The notes under the pieces were generated by a model. That model searched no databases. It was given only the letters and a program-made list of their open reading frames with translations, and was not told where the DNA came from. From an uncultured Thiohalocapsa sp. (GTDB lineage: Bacteria; Pseudomonadota; Gammaproteobacteria; Chromatiales; Chromatiaceae), in contig NZ_CAJXWY010000001.1 of NCBI RefSeq assembly GCF_913062725.1, positions 59,742-123,741 on the forward strand: a stretch of 64,000 bases of DNA, given 5' to 3'. Shown one piece after another: positions 39,014-49,614 of this stretch (its first letter is position 1; every line of letters begins with the position of its first letter). The translations under genes were made by a program, and so were the position numbers.

Positions 39014-39526
39014 TCAGCCTTCCGCGCCCCAGCGCGCGAGCAGGGCGCGAATTTGTGTCACCGCCTGCGGCACGGCGGCGGCAACCGCCGGGGTCAGGGT
39101 GCTACCCCAATCCACGGTGTCCGGCTCGATCCCTACCAGCGCCCGGCGAGCAGGCAGGCTGTCGGTGAGCCGGGCGATGTCGAACAGATCCGAGAGACTC
39201 ACCTCGTGGACGTTGTTCGCGTGCTTGGCGAGCTGCGCGTCCATGGCATCGCCTTCGAGCAAGCGGACGGTGCCCGGCGCCTGGCCCATGCGCGCGGCGT
39301 CGACGACGATGAGCCAGGCCGCCTCCGCAATGGGCCCGGCGAGGGTGAAGCTCAGCGTGCCGCCATCCATCAGCGTGAGATTGGGATTACCTTCGGTGGC
39401 GGCCTCCAGGGCCTGGAGCACGGCGACACCGACGGCCTCGTCCGTCAGCAGTATGTTGCCGAGACCCAGAATCAGGGTGGGCGCTGCGGCTTCGAAAGGC
39501 TTGTGCGTCTGCTCGATCACGGGCAT
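39014..39526 (-). CDS. [NiFe] hydrogenase maturation protease (HyaD/HupD/HynD family)
   Basis: This 170-residue endopeptidase removes the C-terminal tail of the large subunit after nickel insertion. The motif LILGLGNILLTDEAVGVAVLQ carries the conserved Asp/Glu nickel-sensing residue. DGGTLSFTLAGPI and VVDAARMGQAPGTVRLL follow, then HEVSLSDLFDIARLTDSLP and IEPDTVDWG. The ATG at 39526 is preferred to a GTG at 39556. It is 85 bases upstream of hupH, in the same direction as the hydrogenase operon. HynL at 33425-35173 is its likely substrate. Confidence 0.9.
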   Translation of the reverse strand: MPVIEQTHKPFEAAAPTLILGLGNILLTDEAVGVAVLQALEAATEGNPNLTLMDGGTLSFTLAGPIAEAAWLIVVDAARMGQAPGTVRLLEGDAMDAQLAKHANNVHEVSLSDLFDIARLTDSLPARRALVGIEPDTVDWGSTLTPAVAAAVPQAVTQIRALLARWGAEG

Positions 39527-39781
39527 ATCTTCGCTCGCCGCCGGGATGGGCGGCACTCGGGGTGGTCACTGGGGCCGCATTGGGGGCGGTGCTGGAAGCG
39601 GCGCCGGGGGGCGGCATTGGGAGGCGGCATTGGCGCCGGGCGCGGGCTTGTGCATCGGATGATGCCGCAGCCATCGCCCGTTTGGATTGATCGGGCACAG
39701 GAAGACGGTGATCACGGCTTGCGGGCACCAGCGGGCGCGCCTTAGGCTTGATGACAACGCTTAACGGGACGGGTCGCCATC

Positions 39782-40045
39782 ATGTGCATGGGTATTCCGA
39801 TGCAGATCACAGCCATCGACGGTCTCGTCGCCCGCTGCGAGGCGAAGGGCGTGGAGCGCGCGGCGACGCTTTTGCTGCTGGGGCCGGAGACTGTCGCCGT
39901 CGGCGACTACGTGGTGGTGCATCTGGGCCATGTCATCGAGCGCATCGACGCCGCGCGCGCCGCCGAGGCCTGGGCGCTCTACGACGAGATGCTGGCGGCA
40001 CAGGACTTGGATGCCCGCACCGCAGGCGACGGACAGAGCGCCTGA
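39782..40045 (+). CDS. hypC: HypC hydrogenase assembly chaperone
   Basis: HypC binds HypD during assembly of the Fe(CN)2CO group and delivers it to the large subunit. The 87-residue protein starts MCMGIPMQIT, with the essential Cys2. The oligonucleotide-binding-like strands VGDYVVVHLGHVIERID fit the family. It faces the opposite direction to the protease gene. HypA, B, D, E and F are not in this window. The 255 bases between it and the protease are Gly/Ala-codon-rich and hold no clear gene. Confidence 0.92.
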   Translation: MCMGIPMQITAIDGLVARCEAKGVERAATLLLLGPETVAVGDYVVVHLGHVIERIDAARAAEAWALYDEMLAAQDLDARTAGDGQSA

Positions 40046-40159
40046 CCGGAAGTCCATGCAGCGATCGATGGCCCCGAGCGATGTCCCCGGCCGATCGCCA
40101 CCGTCGGGCACCGCTCCCGGGGCTGGCGCGAGGGCGCCAGACCGCCGGTGGCACACGGC

Positions 40160-40624
40160 TCAGCCCGCGGCGCCCAGGAACTCACCGGCGATGGCGTACT
40201 GGCGCTGCACCTCGTCGCCGTGGCCGTCGTCATCGCGCTCCACCAGCTCGCAGTTGTTGGCCATGCGGGCCTGCATCGCGGCCTTCCAGGCACGGTTGCT
40301 TTTCTCCGGCAGCAGGTTGCCCGGTGTCAGTGCAGCGGCGGCCGCCGCCGCAACGAAGTGGTCCGCCTGCGCCAGCCAGTCCGTGTCTTTGCCGCAGTCG
40401 GTGTAGGTTTTGGTGGCGTAGGCCCTGGTGGTGCGGTAGGCATCCTCCAGCTCGCCGGCGGCGGCATCCGCGCGCAGCGCCGTGGCGATGGCGCGGTTCA
40501 CACGCTCGTCGCGGCTCAAGCGCTTGACGCTGTCGGCGAAGCGGGCGCCGACGACCCGCTGCTGGTCCTCGGGTAACCGATTGAGCAAACTGCGCAGATC
40601 TTGGTCGGTGCTGATGGTGGGCAT
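40160..40624 (-). CDS. Hypothetical alpha-helical protein
   Basis: The 154-residue protein starts MPTISTDQDLRSLLNRLPEDQQ and is almost entirely helical, with a middle segment ADHFVAAAAAAALTP and a charged C-terminus. It has no signal peptide or membrane span. Codon choice is like the neighbours. I do not recognise the family. It lies between hypC (convergent) and ppsR (divergent). Confidence 0.7.
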   Translation of the reverse strand: MPTISTDQDLRSLLNRLPEDQQRVVGARFADSVKRLSRDERVNRAIATALRADAAAGELEDAYRTTRAYATKTYTDCGKDTDWLAQADHFVAAAAAAALTPGNLLPEKSNRAWKAAMQARMANNCELVERDDDGHGDEVQRQYAIAGEFLGAAG

Positions 40625-40741
40625 GGCTCTGGCCTCTATCGCGGTGGCGGTGTCTGCGTCGCCATGACGGCGGCGCTCTTTCACCATCGACTAATATTGC
40701 CCCCCGCAGGTCCCGAGCCGCATTGATATGAATCACAGCCC

Positions 40742-41563
40742 ATGAAGCGTACCGTCTACTTCGTATCCGAGAGCACCGGCATCACCGCCGAGACCATGGG
40801 GCTCAGCCTGTTGTCGCAGTTCGACACCGTCGATTTCGAGCAGGTCTACATGCCCTACATCAACACCGAGGCGCGGGCGCGGGCGCTCTGCCAGCGCATG
40901 AACGAGGCCCACGCCCGCGACGACGTGCGGCCCATCGTCTTCGCGACCATGCTGGACGAGGAGATCGCGGCGATCCTGAAGCAGGGCGATTGTTTCTACC
41001 TGGAGCTGTTCGAGCACTTCGTGGAGCCCTTGAGCGTTGAGCTGGGTGTGGCGCCGAGCCGCGAATCCGGGCGCAGCCACGCCATCACCAAGCCGAGCAG
41101 CTACACCAAGCGTATCGAGGCCATCAACTTCGCCATGGCCAACGACGACGGCGTGCGCCCGGACAATTTCCGCCATGCCGATGTGGTGCTGGTGGGGGTC
41201 TCGCGCAGTGGCAAGACGCCCACGTGCCTGTACCTGGCCATGCACTACGGGTTGCGCGCCGCCAACCATCCCATCACCGAGGAGGACTTCGAGCGCGGCG
41301 ATCTGCCCCCCGAGGTGATCGACGCCCGTGCGCATGTCTATGGCCTCACCATCGACGCCCAGCGCCTGCAGGCCATCCGCGAAGAGCGCCGCCGCGGCAG
41401 CGCCTATGCTTCTGCGGAGCGCTGTCGACGCGACATCCGCGAAGCCCAGACCATGTTCAGACGCCACAACATCTCGGTGCTGAATACGTCCAACCAATCC
41501 ATCGAGGAGATCGCCGCCCAGATCCTGCGAGCCATGAAATCGCCCAACGGCGGCACGCACTGA
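40742..41563 (+). CDS. ppsR: PEP synthase regulatory kinase/phosphorylase (PpsR, DUF299)
   Basis: This 273-residue bifunctional protein phosphorylates PEP synthase with ADP and reverses it with phosphate. The N-terminal VYFVSESTGITAE, the central P-loop GVSRSGKTPTCLYLA, and the closing RRHNISVLNTSNQSIEEIAAQIL are diagnostic. A PEP synthase gene (ppsA), usually divergent, is not next to it here. The 246 bases that follow have only a GC-rich inverted repeat (41564-41591). Confidence 0.93.
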   Translation: MKRTVYFVSESTGITAETMGLSLLSQFDTVDFEQVYMPYINTEARARALCQRMNEAHARDDVRPIVFATMLDEEIAAILKQGDCFYLELFEHFVEPLSVELGVAPSRESGRSHAITKPSSYTKRIEAINFAMANDDGVRPDNFRHADVVLVGVSRSGKTPTCLYLAMHYGLRAANHPITEEDFERGDLPPEVIDARAHVYGLTIDAQRLQAIREERRRGSAYASAERCRRDIREAQTMFRRHNISVLNTSNQSIEEIAAQILRAMKSPNGGTH

Positions 41564-41809
41564 AACGCCGCCGCCGGCGGCGCCTGGCGTTGCAGCCATG
41601 CGGGGCGTGCGCCGGCATCCGGCGCCGATGGCAGACCCGGTGATCCGGCTCATCGCCGGTTGATCCGACGCAGCCCGGCGGGTGGCGGCGGCGCGGATTC
41701 CTTGAGATCACCGGGTGCAGCGTCGATAATGCCGCAGCGCTGACCGGCCACGCGCCGGCCCGCCCGATAATAAACGCATCACCGCACCACCAGCCCTGAC
41801 ACCAAGCCC

Positions 41810-42901
41810 ATGAAGCTCGGAATTCCGCAAGAGTCCCTCGCCGGCGAAACCCGTGTCGCCACCACGCCGGAGGTGGCGCAAAAGCTCATCAAGCAGGGCT
41901 TTGAAGTGCTGCTGGAGGCCGGCGCCGGCGCCGATGCCCACTACACCGATGCCGCCTATGAAGCCGCCGGCGTGCGGCTGGTGGCGCGCGAGACCTGCTT
42001 CCAGGCGGATATCGTGCTGAAGGTTCGCCGCCCCAGCGACGACGAGGCCGCGGCGGTGCGCGCCGGCGCCGTCTACATCGGTCTGCTGGAAAGCTGCGGT
42101 GATGATCCCACCGTCGGCCGCATGGTTGAGAACGGCGTCACCGTGCTGGGCATGGAGCGCATGCCGCGCATCTCCCGTGCCCAGTCCATGGATGCCCTGT
42201 CCTCCCAGAGCAACATCGCCGGCTATCGCGCGGTGCTCGAGGCCGCCGCCCGCTACGGGCGCTTCTTCCCGATGATGATGACCTCCGCGGGCTCTGCGAA
42301 GCCGGCGCGGCTGGTGGTGCTCGGGGCCGGCGTGGCAGGGCTGCAGGCCATCGCCACGGCGCGGCGGCTCGGCGCCGATGTGCATGCCTACGATGTGCGC
42401 CCCGAAACCAAAGAGCAGATCGAATCCCTCGGCGCCAAGGCCATCGAGCTGGACCTGGGCGAGAGCGGCGCCGGGGAGGGCGGTTATGCCAAAGAGCTAT
42501 CCGCGGAGGCCAAGGCGAAGCAGCAGCAGCTGCTGGCCGATGAGCTGGCGAAAGCGCACGTGATCATCACCACGGCGTTGATTCCCTGTCGCCCGGCGCC
42601 CGAGCTGATCACCGAGGAGGTCGTCGGGCGCATGCGCGAGGGCTCGGTGATCGTCGACCTCGCCGCGGCCAATGGCGGCAACTGCAAGCTCACCGAGGCC
42701 GACCAGATCGTCGTGCGCCACGGCGTGATCCTCGTCGGCCACACCAACTATCCGGCCATGGTGCCGGCGGATGCGAGCGCCTTCTATGCGAAGAACCTCG
42801 CCAACCTGCTGGAGATCATGGTGGAGAAGAGCGATCGCGGCCCGGTGCTCAAGGATCTTCGCCAAGATGAGATCACTCAGGCCATGCTGGTGTCGGCCTG
42901 A
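41810..42901 (+). CDS. pntAA: NAD(P) transhydrogenase alpha subunit, soluble part
   Basis: The 363-residue NAD(H)-binding domain I starts MKLGIPQESLAGETRVA. SSQSNIAGYRAVLEAA and the Rossmann motif VLGAGVAGLQAIATARRLGA are present, followed by VRPETKEQIESLGAK. It stops before the membrane helices, so this is the split three-gene form of the enzyme. The complex uses the proton gradient to drive NADPH formation from NADH. Confidence 0.95.
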   Translation: MKLGIPQESLAGETRVATTPEVAQKLIKQGFEVLLEAGAGADAHYTDAAYEAAGVRLVARETCFQADIVLKVRRPSDDEAAAVRAGAVYIGLLESCGDDPTVGRMVENGVTVLGMERMPRISRAQSMDALSSQSNIAGYRAVLEAAARYGRFFPMMMTSAGSAKPARLVVLGAGVAGLQAIATARRLGADVHAYDVRPETKEQIESLGAKAIELDLGESGAGEGGYAKELSAEAKAKQQQLLADELAKAHVIITTALIPCRPAPELITEEVVGRMREGSVIVDLAAANGGNCKLTEADQIVVRHGVILVGHTNYPAMVPADASAFYAKNLANLLEIMVEKSDRGPVLKDLRQDEITQAMLVSA

Positions 42902-43084
42902 GCGCACGCAGCGCCCATGCACGACGGCCGTGAGACGACGCGGCGCGCGGTAGCACACCCGGTCAGCCCGTGCCGCACCGCCATGCTGCGGCATGGGAAC
43001 GTCACTGGCCCCCCGGCATCGCCGCTTTTCGCTGACATCCCAGCCCTGCTTACTCAACCCCGCTGACTCAGCCGCGGAGCACCC

Positions 43085-43369
43085 ATGTCCGAATCCCTCA
43101 CCGCCCTCTACGTCTTCATCCTCGCCTGCTTCATCGGCTACTACGTGATCTGGGGTGTGACACCGTCCCTGCACACCCCGTTGGTGGCACTCACCAACGC
43201 CATTTCCGGCATTGTGCTGGTGGGAGCGTTGCTGGTGACCGGACTGGATGAGGCCGGCTGGCTCGCCTCCGGCATGGGCTTCTTCGCGGTGCTGCTCGCA
43301 AGCATCAACGTCTTCGGTGGCTTTCTGGTGACGCACCGGATGCTGTCCATGTTCAAAAAGAAGAAATAG
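43085..43369 (+). CDS. pntAB: NAD(P) transhydrogenase alpha subunit, membrane part
   Basis: This is a 94-residue protein with three to four membrane helices (about residues 7-25, 33-55 and 60-85). The signature [24 protein letters not shown] and the C-terminal [20 protein letters not shown] are typical of domain IIa. It starts 183 bases after pntAA, a longer spacing than to pntB, which follows after 12 bases. Confidence 0.94.
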   Translation: MSESLTALYVFILACFIGYYVIWGVTPSLHTPLVALTNAISGIVLVGALLVTGLDEAGWLASGMGFFAVLLASINVFGGFLVTHRMLSMFKKKK

Positions 43370-43381
43370 GAGGACGGACGC

Positions 43382-44782
<1,401 letters not shown>

Positions 44783-44901
44783 GCCGGTGTCCGCCGCCAT
44801 GGCGTTGGCGCGTCGCTGATGCGGGCTCGCCGGGTGACGGCGTTCCATACCCCCTGGCACCGCAAGCAGCGCCGAACGACGTCCTGTAAATGGCCCAAGA
44901 C

Positions 44902-45366
44902 TCAGAGCCGGCGGGTATCCGTGCTTGCGGGTGGCAAGCCCAGGGTGCGGCGAATGCAGGCGAGGTAGTTGTTGGGATCATCCTCGCGGCCGTCGCGCTG
45001 CATGCGCCACATGGACTCCGCCAGGCAGTCCAGAAGGCGGTGCTCGAGTGTGTGCACGTCATCACCGTGCACGCGCAGCGCGCCCTGGTAGAGGGCAGCG
45101 ATGCCCCGGGGATGATCGGCGCCGATTTGCTCCAGCAGGGCCAGATGCAGCGCCATGTGCAAAAAGGGGTTGGCTTCGCCGCCTTCCGGTCGCCAGTCCC
45201 GGTCGAGCACCTTGTCTGCATCGGCGAGCAGCCCGTGGTACTCCGGGTGCTTCTCCACGACCTCGGCGATGCGCTGCTCCAGCGGATCCAGGGGTTGCCC
45301 CGACTGCGCCTTCTGCCATGCCGCGATGAAACGGCGGCGATAGGGATCGCGCTGGGCACCGAACAT
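44902..45366 (-). CDS. DUF1841 family protein
   Basis: This 154-residue protein matches the DUF1841 family: the start MFGAQRDPYRRRFIAAWQK, EKHPEYHGLL, ANPFLHMALHLALLEQI, and the end NYLACIRRTLGLP. Function is unknown, and several His residues cluster in the HMALHLAL region. It lies 36 bases downstream of nth on the same strand, a common pairing in gammaproteobacteria as far as I recall. Confidence 0.85.
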   Translation of the reverse strand: MFGAQRDPYRRRFIAAWQKAQSGQPLDPLEQRIAEVVEKHPEYHGLLADADKVLDRDWRPEGGEANPFLHMALHLALLEQIGADHPRGIAALYQGALRVHGDDVHTLEHRLLDCLAESMWRMQRDGREDDPNNYLACIRRTLGLPPASTDTRRL

Positions 45367-45402
45367 GGATGTCGCTCCTTAAAGATTAAGACTGCCTGGG
45401 TT

Positions 45403-46101
45403 TCATGAGGTGGCGTCACGCGCCGGCTTTTCATCGCCCCTGGCTGCGGTCTCTGCGGCGGCGTTTGGCGCTGGCGTCTTGTGCTTGTGCTCGCAGAGAT
45501 CCGCGATGATGCACTCGGGGCAGCGCGGCTTGCGTGCCGTGCAGACATAGCGCCCGTGCAGGATCAGCCAGTGATGGGCATCCTGCAGGAACGCCTTTGG
45601 CACCAGCCGCAGCAGTCGTTGTTCCACCGCCAGCGGCGTCTTGCCGACGGCGAGGCGCGTGCGGTTGGCGACGCGGAAAATGTGCGTATCCACCGCCATG
45701 GCCGGCTCGCCAAAGGCGGTGTTCAGGATCACATTGGCCGTTTTTCGCCCCACGCCGGGCAGGGCCTCCAGCGCCGCACGCTCCCGCGGCACCTCGCCGC
45801 CGTGGGCGTCTACCAGGATGCGGCAGGCGGCCATGATGTTCTTGGCCTTGCTGTTGAAGAGGCCGATGGTGCGGATGTGCGCCTTCAGACCTTCCTCGCC
45901 GAGCGCCAGGATGGCCTGCGGCGTATTCGCCGCCGGAAACAGCCTAGCCGTTGCCTTGTTCACGCCCTTGTCCGTGGCCTGTGCCGAGAGGATGACCGCC
46001 ACCAGCAGCTCGAAGGTGCTGCTGTAGCGCAGTTCGGTGGTGGGATTGGGGTTGGCGTCCCGCAAGCGGGAAAAGATCTCGGTGCGTTTGGCGCGGTTCA
46101 T
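45403..46101 (-). CDS. nth: Endonuclease III
   Basis: Nth removes oxidised pyrimidines and nicks the abasic site. The 232-residue protein has the helix-hairpin-helix LPGVGRKTANVIL with catalytic Lys, the catalytic Asp in AVDTHIFRVANR, and the 4Fe-4S motif CTARKPRCPECIIADLC. The C-terminal tail (about 15 residues, Ala/Thr-rich) is longer than usual. The ATG at 46101 gives the standard MNRAKRTEIFSRL. Confidence 0.95.
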   Translation of the reverse strand: MNRAKRTEIFSRLRDANPNPTTELRYSSTFELLVAVILSAQATDKGVNKATARLFPAANTPQAILALGEEGLKAHIRTIGLFNSKAKNIMAACRILVDAHGGEVPRERAALEALPGVGRKTANVILNTAFGEPAMAVDTHIFRVANRTRLAVGKTPLAVEQRLLRLVPKAFLQDAHHWLILHGRYVCTARKPRCPECIIADLCEHKHKTPAPNAAAETAARGDEKPARDATS

Positions 46102-46215
46102 GGCGGCGCCAAGCATAGCGGCGGCGGGCGCCGTTGTCGCGGCCGCATCGAGGGGGGCCGGGTCCGGCGAGCGGACACGGCGCTGACGGGCGATGCGTTG
46201 GCGCCGATGATCCGT

Positions 46216-46251
46216 TTGACCGACGGCGTAAGAACTGTCTAAAATGACAGT
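46216..46251 (+). promoter_or_regulatory. lexA: lexA promoter with a perfect LexA box
   Basis: The palindrome aCTGTctaaaatgACAGt (46234-46251) matches the gammaproteobacterial SOS consensus CTGT-N8-ACAG. A TTGACC -35 hexamer (46216-46221) and a TAAAAT -10 hexamer (46240-46245), 18 bases apart, place the box over the -10 element. LexA binding would block RNA polymerase and repress lexA-imuA-imuB. Confidence 0.88.
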
Positions 46252-46277
46252 CCTTCATCCCGGCAACCGGCGCACCC

Positions 46278-46928
46278 ATGTCCAACCGGCTCACCGCCCG
46301 CCAACGCCAAATCCTGGAGCTGATTCGCCGTCACGTACGGGAGACGGGCTATCCGCCGACGCGCGCCGAGATTGCGCAGGCGTTCGGCTTCAGGTCCGTC
46401 ACCGCCGCCGTGGACCACCTCAAGGCCCTGGCCCGGCACGGCGTCATCGAGATGCAGCAGGGCACCTCCCGCGGCATCCGCCTGCTGGTGCCGGCGGCGG
46501 ACGAACGGCAATTGCCCGTGGTGGGGCGGGTGGCCGCCGGCAGCCCCATCCTCGCCGCCGAGCATATCGAGGAGCACCACCAGCTGGATCCCGGGCTGTT
46601 TCATCCGCGGGCGGACTATCTCCTGCGCGTGCGCGGCTTCAGCATGCGTGAGGCCGGCATCCTGGATGGTGATCTGCTGGCCGTGCATCGTACGCCCACG
46701 GCCGAGAACGGCCAGATCGTCGTCGCCCGGCTGGACGACGAGGTGACCGTCAAGCGCTTGCGCCGTCAGACGCACTGGCGTCACCGCGTACAGCTGCTGC
46801 CGGATAACCCGGATTTCGCACCCATCCACGTGGATCTGCGTAAGCAGACGCTCGTCATCGAAGGGCTCGGCGTTGGGGTGCTCCGCCGCGGGCTGACGCC
46901 CGGCGCCGGCGACGCCCGCCCGTTGTAG
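46278..46928 (+). CDS. lexA: LexA repressor
   Basis: The 216-residue repressor has an N-terminal winged helix ([33 protein letters not shown]). The self-cleavage Ala-Gly bond is in [12 protein letters not shown]. The Ser/Lys dyad is in [19 protein letters not shown] and [14 protein letters not shown]. It starts 27 bases after the LexA box and leads the imu genes 21 bases downstream, so the cassette is autoregulated. Confidence 0.95.
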   Translation: MSNRLTARQRQILELIRRHVRETGYPPTRAEIAQAFGFRSVTAAVDHLKALARHGVIEMQQGTSRGIRLLVPAADERQLPVVGRVAAGSPILAAEHIEEHHQLDPGLFHPRADYLLRVRGFSMREAGILDGDLLAVHRTPTAENGQIVVARLDDEVTVKRLRRQTHWRHRVQLLPDNPDFAPIHVDLRKQTLVIEGLGVGVLRRGLTPGAGDARPL

Positions 46929-46949
46929 ACATCACCCCAGCGCAGCGTC

Positions 46950-47816
46950 ATGCAGCTCGATCAACTCCTCGCCGATCGTACCGACCTCTGGCGCGGCCAC
47001 GCTGCGCCGCCGGCGGCGCCCACGGGCCTGCCCACCGGCTTTCGCGCGCTGGACGCCGCACTGGCCGGCCAAGGCTGGCCGGCGGCTGGGCTCAGCGAGG
47101 TGCTGAGCGCCCACGCGGGCGCCGGCCTCGCGCTGCTGATGCCGCTGCTGGCGGCGTTCAGCCACGGCCATCAGTGCCGTGGCGGATACCCCGGACAGCC
47201 ACGCTGGCTCCTCTGGGTGGGTCCACCGTACATTCCCTTCGCACCGGCACTGGCGGCCCGCGGGCTGGACCTGCGACGCATGCTGCTGGTGCATGCCGGG
47301 GCCGACGCCGCCTGGGCGGCGGAGCAGGGTCTGCGCTCCGGCACCTGTGCTGCGGTGCTGGCCTGGACCGGTCCGGGCGCCGGCTGGATGGATCATCATG
47401 CCCATGGTCAGCGATGGGCTCGGGCCGGCGGCATCGCGGGCGAGCGGCGCGCCAACGGCTGGACACCGGCGGCGCTGCGCCGCCTGCAGCTCGCCGCCGC
47501 CGAGAGGAGCACGCCGGTATTGCTGGTGCGCCCGCTGGCCGCCGCCGGCGAGACTTCCCCGGCGGCACTGCGGCTCAAGGTCAGCGCCTGCGCCGAGGGA
47601 CTCGACGTGACCCTGCTGAAGCAGCGCGGCGGTCGGTCTGGACAACGGCTGCGCCTGCCGGCCCAACCGGATGCCGACAGCGGCGGCGAGCCACGGCCCG
47701 GCGTCGGCGTCGTGTCGGCGGGGCCGGGCATCAAGGTGCAGGCCGTCGGCGATGGGCTGCCGCCGGCCCCGCTGGCCCGCCGGAGCCGCCGCCGGCGCAG
47801 CGCACCGCGGCGCTGA
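46950..47816 (+). CDS. imuA: ImuA (SulA-like) translesion synthesis accessory protein
   Basis: The 288-residue protein is a RecA-fold relative. It begins LLADRTDLWRGH, then GLPTGFRALDAALAGQGWPAAGLSEVL, where the Walker A region is degenerate (SAHAGAGLALLM). It ends in a Pro/Arg-rich tail. ImuA supports the ImuB/DnaE2 mutasome; its biochemical role is unsettled. It lies between lexA and imuB. Confidence 0.85.
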   Translation: MQLDQLLADRTDLWRGHAAPPAAPTGLPTGFRALDAALAGQGWPAAGLSEVLSAHAGAGLALLMPLLAAFSHGHQCRGGYPGQPRWLLWVGPPYIPFAPALAARGLDLRRMLLVHAGADAAWAAEQGLRSGTCAAVLAWTGPGAGWMDHHAHGQRWARAGGIAGERRANGWTPAALRRLQLAAAERSTPVLLVRPLAAAGETSPAALRLKVSACAEGLDVTLLKQRGGRSGQRLRLPAQPDADSGGEPRPGVGVVSAGPGIKVQAVGDGLPPAPLARRSRRRRSAPRR

Positions 47817-47858
47817 AGCCGCCCCGCGCGCCGCCATCGGTGCTGGCCGGACACCGCC

Positions 47859-49592
47859 ATGAACTGGCTCGCGCTGCACCTGCCGGCGCTGGCGCTCGAG
47901 GTCTACAGCCGCGCGCTGCCGCCCGATCGCGCTCCCGCACCAGCCGCCGGGCGCCGTTCGTATCCGCCGTTGGCAGGGGCAGATGCCCGAGCCGCGCTCG
48001 CCGCGGACGGGCCGGACACCGCGGTGACCGCAGACCTGCCGGCATCGGCGCAGCCGCAGCCGCTGGCGGTAAGCGAGCATGATCGCATCATCGCCTGCAA
48101 TGCCGCCGCCGCACGGCTCGGCATCGTGCCCGCGCTATCGGCCGCCGCCGCCCGCGCGCTGTCGGCGCAGCTGCGCATTCTGCCGCGTCGGCCCGCCGCC
48201 GAGCGGGCCGCTCTCAGCCGGCTTGCGACCTGGGCCTATGGCTTCAGCGACCAGGTGAGCCTGGCGCCGCCGGCGGCCCTGGTGCTGGAGGCGGGCCGCA
48301 GCCTCAAGCTCTTTGGGGGTGCGGTGGCATTGCGCCGGCGGGTGCTCGATGGCGTCGCCGGCCTCGGCTGGCAGGCGCGTTGTGTGCTGGCGCCGACGCC
48401 GGCGGCGGCGCTGGTGCTCGCCGCCGCCGGCGAGGCCGCACAGCTGAATGTCCGGGCAGGCACTGACGCCAACGAAACCGCAGGTGCCGGGGCCGGCATC
48501 GTCGCCGACCACGCCGCCCTGCGCCGCCGCCTCGCCCTGCTGCCGGTGGCGGCGCTGGACTTCACGGCGGCGCAGCTGGACGACTTGCAGCGCATGGGCA
48601 TTGGCCGCGTCGGAGAACTGCTGCGTCTGCCACGGGCCGGGCTCGCCGAGCGCCTGGGCAGCGACCGGCTGCAGCAGCTGGAGTGCCTGCTCGGCGAGCG
48701 CCCGGACCCGCGTCGGGCCCACGTGCCGCCGACACGCTTTCGCGCCACGCTGGAGCTGCCGGCGGAGGTACCGGATGCCCCGGCACTCGCCTTCGCCTGC
48801 CGACGCCTCATCGACGAGCTGGCCGCAGTGCTCTACGCCCGCCAGGCCGGCGTGCAGCACCTGCACTGGCGCTTCCACCACGCCGACGGGCCGCCCACGC
48901 CACTCGTCCTCGGCTCGGCGGCGCCGGCGCGGGATCCGCAGCATTGGCTGGCATTGCTGCGCGAGCGCCTGGACCGGCTGCGGCTGGCGGCGCCGGTGCG
49001 GGCCATCAGCGTCAGCAGCGAGCGACTGCGCCCGCTGGCGCCCGCCGATACCGAGCTCTTCCCCCAGGATATCGGCGGCGCGACACCCGATCCGGCGCTT
49101 CTGGACCGCTTGCGGGCACGGCTCGGGTGGACAGCGGTGCAGGGGCTGGCGGCGGTGGCGGACCATCGCCCGGAGCGCGCGTGGCGCCTGGGCGAGCCGA
49201 GCCTGGCGCCAGCGGGCCCCAGGCGCGGGGCGCCGCCGGCCGCCGGCCGGGGCAGGGCAGCCCGCGAGCAACCGGCCCAGGCGCAGGAGACGGTGGTGCC
49301 CGGCGCGGCCACCGGTGCGCGTCGTGACCGACCGCTGTGGCTACTGGCGGCGCCGGTGGCGTTGTCATTGCGCGACGGCCGTCCCTGGCTGGACGGGCCG
49401 CTGGATCTGGGGGCCGGCTGCGAGCGCATCGACACCGGCTGGTGGGACGACTGCCCGGTGGCCCGAGACTACTATGCCGCCCGCACCATCGCCGGCGAGC
49501 GGCTCTGGATCTATCGCGAGCTGCGCGGTGCCGGCGGCTGGTTTTTGCACGGCATTTTCGGCGATGATCCTGCGGCCGGCGATGGCGACTAA
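47859..49592 (+). CDS. imuB: ImuB (inactive Y-family polymerase-like protein)
   Basis: The 577-residue protein opens NWLALHLPALALEVYSRAL, where active Y-family polymerases have catalytic Asp residues, so it is predicted to be non-catalytic, as other ImuB are. GIVPALSAAAARALSAQLRILPR, WAYGFSDQVSLAPPAALVLE and FGGAVALRRRVLDG fit the palm/fingers of this family. A long C-terminal part ends DYYAARTIAGERLWIYREL. ImuB normally links DnaE2 to the sliding clamp. No dnaE2 follows: rsgA lies convergent after the stop. Confidence 0.85.
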   Translation: MNWLALHLPALALEVYSRALPPDRAPAPAAGRRSYPPLAGADARAALAADGPDTAVTADLPASAQPQPLAVSEHDRIIACNAAAARLGIVPALSAAAARALSAQLRILPRRPAAERAALSRLATWAYGFSDQVSLAPPAALVLEAGRSLKLFGGAVALRRRVLDGVAGLGWQARCVLAPTPAAALVLAAAGEAAQLNVRAGTDANETAGAGAGIVADHAALRRRLALLPVAALDFTAAQLDDLQRMGIGRVGELLRLPRAGLAERLGSDRLQQLECLLGERPDPRRAHVPPTRFRATLELPAEVPDAPALAFACRRLIDELAAVLYARQAGVQHLHWRFHHADGPPTPLVLGSAAPARDPQHWLALLRERLDRLRLAAPVRAISVSSERLRPLAPADTELFPQDIGGATPDPALLDRLRARLGWTAVQGLAAVADHRPERAWRLGEPSLAPAGPRRGAPPAAGRGRAAREQPAQAQETVVPGAATGARRDRPLWLLAAPVALSLRDGRPWLDGPLDLGAGCERIDTGWWDDCPVARDYYAARTIAGERLWIYRELRGAGGWFLHGIFGDDPAAGDGD

Positions 49593-49614
49593 TGCCCGTC
49601 GACGGCCGTCGCGC

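Noticed and set aside
39527..39781. Small gene between the hydrogenase protease and hypC
   Set aside because: Only low-complexity Gly/Ala/Pro frames are open; no start with ribosome site or family match.
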